A stretch of DNA of 64,000 nucleotides, from contig CATOMC010000002.1 of assembly GCA_951801245.1 (NCBI GenBank), positions 131,724-195,723 of the forward strand, in the 5' to 3' direction. Both the position numbers and the translations under genes were made by a program. Positions 61,060 to 64,000 of the stretch are shown here, piece by piece; the stretch's first letter is position 1; the number at the start of each line of letters is the position of its first letter. The notes under the pieces were generated by a model. It was not told the DNA's origin. It saw nothing but the letters and a program-made list of their open reading frames with translations, and searched no databases. Source of the DNA: an uncultured Lachnospiraceae bacterium. Its GTDB lineage: Bacteria > Bacillota_A > Clostridia > Lachnospirales > Lachnospiraceae.

Positions 61060-62493
61060 ATGGAACAGAAAAACACGTGGGAAACTTATGATGAGAAACA
61101 GCTTGAGGAAGTGGACAGTTTTGCCAGAGAGTATATGGATTTCTTAGATCATGGCAAGACGGAAAGGGAGTGTATCGACCAGATTGTCAACACGGTGGAG
61201 AGTGCCGGTTATCAGGAACTGGAGGCGCTTGTGAAAGCCGGTAAGAAGCTTGAGGCCGGTGACAAGGTTTATGAAGTCTGGATGAATAAATCGATCGTCC
61301 TTTTCCAGATTGGTACGGACAAGATGGAGGGCGGCATGAACATTCTTGGGGCCCATATTGATTCTCCCCGTCTGGATGTGAAGCAGAATCCCATGTACGA
61401 GGAAGGCGGTTTTGCTTATTTGGACACCCATTATTACGGCGGTGTCAAGAAGTATCAATGGGTGACGATTCCCCTTGCGATCCACGGTGTGGTGGTGAAG
61501 AAGAACGGCGAGACTGTGGAAGTGAATGTGGGAGAGAATGAGGACGATCCGGTGTTCTTTATCTCTGACCTGCTCATTCATCTTGCCCAGGAGCAGCTTG
61601 AGAAGAAGGCTAATAAGGTGATCGAGGGAGAGGCGCTTGATATCATTATAGGCAACAAACCGTTCACGATCGATAAGAAGAATAAGGAAGGCGATACAGA
61701 GGAAAAGGCAGAAGATAAAGGGGAGAAGGATGCTGTAAAGAAGGGCATTTTGGAGATTCTGCAGAAAAGTTACGGTATTGAGGAGGAAGACTTTATCTCA
61801 GCGGAACTGGAAGTGGTGCCTGCTGGTAAGGCAAGAGAAGCCGGGTTTGACCGCAGCATGATCCTGGCCTATGGACAGGACGACCGTGTGTGCGCCTTTT
61901 CTTCCCTGAAAGCTATGCTGGAAGTGACAAACACCAGGCGGACAGCCTGCTGTATTCTGGTGGATAAAGAGGAGATCGGGAGCGTTGGTGCTACCGGTAT
62001 GCAGTCCAAGTTCTTCGAAAATGCAGTGGCAGAGGTCATGAATCTGATGGGAGAGTATAGTGAGTTAAATCTCCGCAGATGCCTTGCACACTCCTGCATG
62101 CTTTCTTCTGATGTAAGCAGCGCCTTTGACCCGGCTTATGCATCCAGCTTCGATAAGAAAAACGTAGCTTATCTGGGCGGCGGCATGGTGTTTAACAAAT
62201 TTACGGGCTCCCGCGGCAAATCCGGTTCCAATGATGCCAATGCAGAGTATCTGGGACATATCCGGGCAGTTTTTGAAAAAGAGAAAATCAATTTCCAGAC
62301 AGCGGAACTTGGCAAGGTCGATCTGGGCGGCGGCGGAACCATCGCATATATCCTGGCGCTTTACGGGATGAATGTGATCGACAGCGGTGTTGCAGTCCTG
62401 AATATGCATGCGCCCTGGGAAGCTACCAGCAAGGCAGATGTGTATGAGACCAAACGCGGCTATGTGGCATTTCTTGAGAATGTAAATATGTAA
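61060..62493 (+). CDS. M18-family aminopeptidase
   Basis: The ATG at 61060 lies 9 bases after AAGGAGG; the open TTG at 61051 touches it. The 477-residue zinc peptidase shows LGAHIDSPRLDVKQNP (first metal His and Asp), DKEEIGSVGATGMQS (catalytic Glu pair) and LGGGGTIAYILA, NMHAPWEATSKADVY (last metal His) of the M18/aspartyl-aminopeptidase family. A Lys/Glu-rich insertion is at about 200-230. It removes N-terminal residues from cytosolic peptides. It lies 53 bases after pheT and may be part of the same transcript. Confidence 0.93.
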   Translation: MEQKNTWETYDEKQLEEVDSFAREYMDFLDHGKTERECIDQIVNTVESAGYQELEALVKAGKKLEAGDKVYEVWMNKSIVLFQIGTDKMEGGMNILGAHIDSPRLDVKQNPMYEEGGFAYLDTHYYGGVKKYQWVTIPLAIHGVVVKKNGETVEVNVGENEDDPVFFISDLLIHLAQEQLEKKANKVIEGEALDIIIGNKPFTIDKKNKEGDTEEKAEDKGEKDAVKKGILEILQKSYGIEEEDFISAELEVVPAGKAREAGFDRSMILAYGQDDRVCAFSSLKAMLEVTNTRRTACCILVDKEEIGSVGATGMQSKFFENAVAEVMNLMGEYSELNLRRCLAHSCMLSSDVSSAFDPAYASSFDKKNVAYLGGGMVFNKFTGSRGKSGSNDANAEYLGHIRAVFEKEKINFQTAELGKVDLGGGGTIAYILALYGMNVIDSGVAVLNMHAPWEATSKADVYETKRGYVAFLENVNM

Positions 62494-62508
62494 AGTAATG
62501 AGGTAAGT

Positions 62509-63543
62509 ATGACGGAATTAAAGAAATCTGATTTTTATTTTGCACTGCCGGAAGAATTGATTGCCCAGGATCCGCTTGCGGACCGCTCCGCATCCAGACT
62601 TCTGGTACTGGATAAAGAAACCGGCAGGACAGAGCATCATGTGTTTAAAGAGATAGTAAATTATGTAAGACCAGGCGATTGCCTGGTCTTAAATAACACA
62701 AAAGTACTGCCGGCCAGATTGATGGGCATAAAAGAAGATACCGGCGCGGCCATCGAAGTGCTGCTTTTGAAAAGAAAACAGAATGACATCTGGGAAACCC
62801 TCGTAAAACCCGGCAAGAAGGCGAGACCCGGAACGAAAATCGTGTTTGGGGACGGGTGTCTGCGGGCGGAGGTCCTGGAAGTCGTGGAAGAGGGCAACCG
62901 CCTCATACAATTTACCTATGAAGGCATTTTTGAAGAGATCCTGGATCGTCTGGGAGAGATGCCGCTGCCGCCATACATTACCCATAAACTGGAGGATAAG
63001 AATCGATATCAGACTGTTTATGCCAGGTATGAGGGTTCTGCGGCGGCGCCTACGGCGGGCTTGCATTTTACAGAAGAACTTCTCAAACAGATTGCGGACA
63101 AAGGAGTCGAGACTGCTTATGTTACTTTGCATGTGGGACTCGGCACATTTCGTCCGGTGAAAGTAGATAACTTGTTAGAGCATCATATGCATTCCGAATA
63201 CTATGAGGTGACAAAAGAGGCCGCCCATAAGATCAACAGCGCAAAGGCCAAAGGAGGAAGGATCATCTGTGTGGGCACCACAAGCTGCAGGACCGTGGAG
63301 AGTGCGGCCGATGAGGATGGTATGGTACAGCCGGGATGCGGCAACACCGAGATCTTTATCTATCCGGGATACCGGTTTAAGGTGCTGGACTGCCTGATCA
63401 CGAATTTTCATCTTCCGGAATCCACTCTCGTGATGCTGGTCAGTGCCCTGGCAGGCAGGGAGAATGTGCTTGCGGCATACCGGGAGGCCATTCGGGAGCG
63501 GTATCGGTTTTTTAGTTTTGGGGATTGTATGTTCATTCGATAA
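62509..63543 (+). CDS. queA: tRNA preQ1(34) S-adenosylmethionine ribosyltransferase-isomerase
   Basis: The 344-residue enzyme transfers and rearranges the ribose of SAM onto preQ1 at the tRNA wobble base, giving epoxyqueuosine. Marks are [55 protein letters not shown] and the C-terminal [24 protein letters not shown] precedes the ATG. It comes 15 bases after the aminopeptidase gene. The tgt gene, a frequent neighbour, is not within the window. Confidence 0.97.
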   Translation: MTELKKSDFYFALPEELIAQDPLADRSASRLLVLDKETGRTEHHVFKEIVNYVRPGDCLVLNNTKVLPARLMGIKEDTGAAIEVLLLKRKQNDIWETLVKPGKKARPGTKIVFGDGCLRAEVLEVVEEGNRLIQFTYEGIFEEILDRLGEMPLPPYITHKLEDKNRYQTVYARYEGSAAAPTAGLHFTEELLKQIADKGVETAYVTLHVGLGTFRPVKVDNLLEHHMHSEYYEVTKEAAHKINSAKAKGGRIICVGTTSCRTVESAADEDGMVQPGCGNTEIFIYPGYRFKVLDCLITNFHLPESTLVMLVSALAGRENVLAAYREAIRERYRFFSFGDCMFIR

Positions 63544-63974
63544 AAATTCGTTTGATATGCACATATTATATTGACGATGTAATGTAATTCGCATTTAATA
63601 AACAAAAGACAGTGCACTATGCGAACTGACTTTATGCTAATAAGATTGAGAACGTGTTTTTGTATGATAGGTAACAGGAGGTATATCATACGGCAACGGT
63701 ATGGAGAACAGCCGCCGGTTCTGATCACTGTCCCGCTTGTTACTGTTTTGACGGGAATGATGATCAAAGCCAGTTATCTGGAGCCAATCGTATTTATCGC
63801 TGCGGGAGGATGTTGTGTAACGGGTCAAATAGACACCCCCGTAAGGAGTATGTCTACTTGACCCGTGGGAAGGTTGAATGAAATGTGGGTACATTCCCCG
63901 CCCCTTGGGGCGCAAGGAAACTTTAACAGGAAAGAAAGGCATGATACAATGTAGAGAAAAAGGAGAAGTGTAGA
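63544..63974. other. Intergenic region with a long inverted repeat
   Basis: No gene is supported. ACGGGTCAAATAGACA (63820-63835) faces TGTCTACTTGACCCGT (63851-63866), 15 of 16 bases pairing around a 15-base loop. A second perfect hairpin CGCCCC-TT-GGGGCG lies at about 63899-63912. Neither is followed by a T-run. Confidence 0.5.
63923..63950 (+). promoter_or_regulatory. Probable promoter of the gene entering at the right edge
   Basis: TTAACA (63923-63928), 16 bases, TACAAT (63945-63950). Confidence 0.5.
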
Positions 63975-64000
63975 TTGAGTGAGGCCATACACAAATCACA
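63975..64000 (+). CDS. Start of a gene cut by the window edge
   Basis: AAAGGAGAAG (63959-63968) precedes a TTG at 63975, and the frame LSEAIHKS stays open to the end. Only eight codons are visible, so no family can be given. Confidence 0.4.

Noticed and set aside
63619..63861. 80-codon frame after queA
   Set aside because: It lacks a ribosome site and motif and runs into the inverted repeat.

Overview
The window looks like the chromosome of a gut-type Lachnospiraceae (Clostridia, Firmicutes). The reasons are Gram-positive strong Shine-Dalgarno sequences (AAGGAGG), a T-box leader in front of pheST, sporulation-type cell-wall proteins (SpoIID, SleB and GH25 families), a DUF3796/HTH pair, lipoproteins with lipoboxes, and an ATP-type PEP carboxykinase. 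No rRNA, tRNA, CRISPR array or complete transposon was seen.

Layout. 1-3238: the 5' end of an ApbE-like lipoprotein gene on the minus strand, a membrane-anchored GH25 muramidase, an AP2/HNH-like protein, and a SleB-type hydrolase. 3239-4200: gene-poor and decayed, with a HEPN-like remnant. 4211-5140: first copy of a secreted Gly/Ser-rich protein with its own operator-promoter. 5148-28635: a long one-direction surface-polysaccharide operon. 28680-31170: terminators, a PemK/MazF-like toxin gene, another polytopic membrane protein. 31171-32540: an Xre repressor gene divergent from the second, nearly identical copy of the secreted protein. 32587-34371: SH3 protein, rfbF, HTH regulator. 34461-47078: housekeeping and small accessory genes (thrC, DUF pair, lipoprotein, citrate synthase, deoC, orphan flagellin-like gene, pckA, ClbS/DfsB-like, WYL regulator, DUF3796/HTH). 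47232-56210: MoxR-DUF58-membrane operon, BMP-like and DUF5722-like lipoproteins, a candidate 6S RNA, and a SpoIID protein. 56229-63543: BrkB-family protein, T-box, pheS, pheT, M18 aminopeptidase, queA.

The polysaccharide operon encodes CDP-glucose 4,6-dehydratase (rfbG) and the iron-sulfur/PMP 3-dehydrase (rfbH); the matching glucose-1-phosphate cytidylyltransferase (rfbF) lies at 33138. With the acetolactate-synthase-like TPP enzyme and the neighbouring short-chain reductase, this suggests a CDP-3,6-dideoxyhexose, possibly with a two-carbon branch as in yersiniose. Other members are an HMGL-type aldolase fusion, a sugar C-methyltransferase, two GT2 enzymes, a pyruvyltransferase-family protein, polytopic GT-C-like proteins, a radical SAM protein, a deacetylase-like protein, an ATP-grasp protein, a flippase, and an MBOAT/SGNH O-acylation pair.

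The most unusual feature is three G tracts in this operon that sit where gene frames hinge: G10 in the ATP-grasp gene (in frame), G9 in the MBOAT gene (out of frame by one base), and G6 in the methyltransferase gene (out of frame by one base). In both broken genes adding one G restores a full family-typical protein. This looks like phase-variable (slipped-strand) control of surface glycan structure, although homopolymer sequencing error must be excluded. The operon is also bracketed by two almost identical direct repeats of about 0.8 kb that could recombine and delete it.
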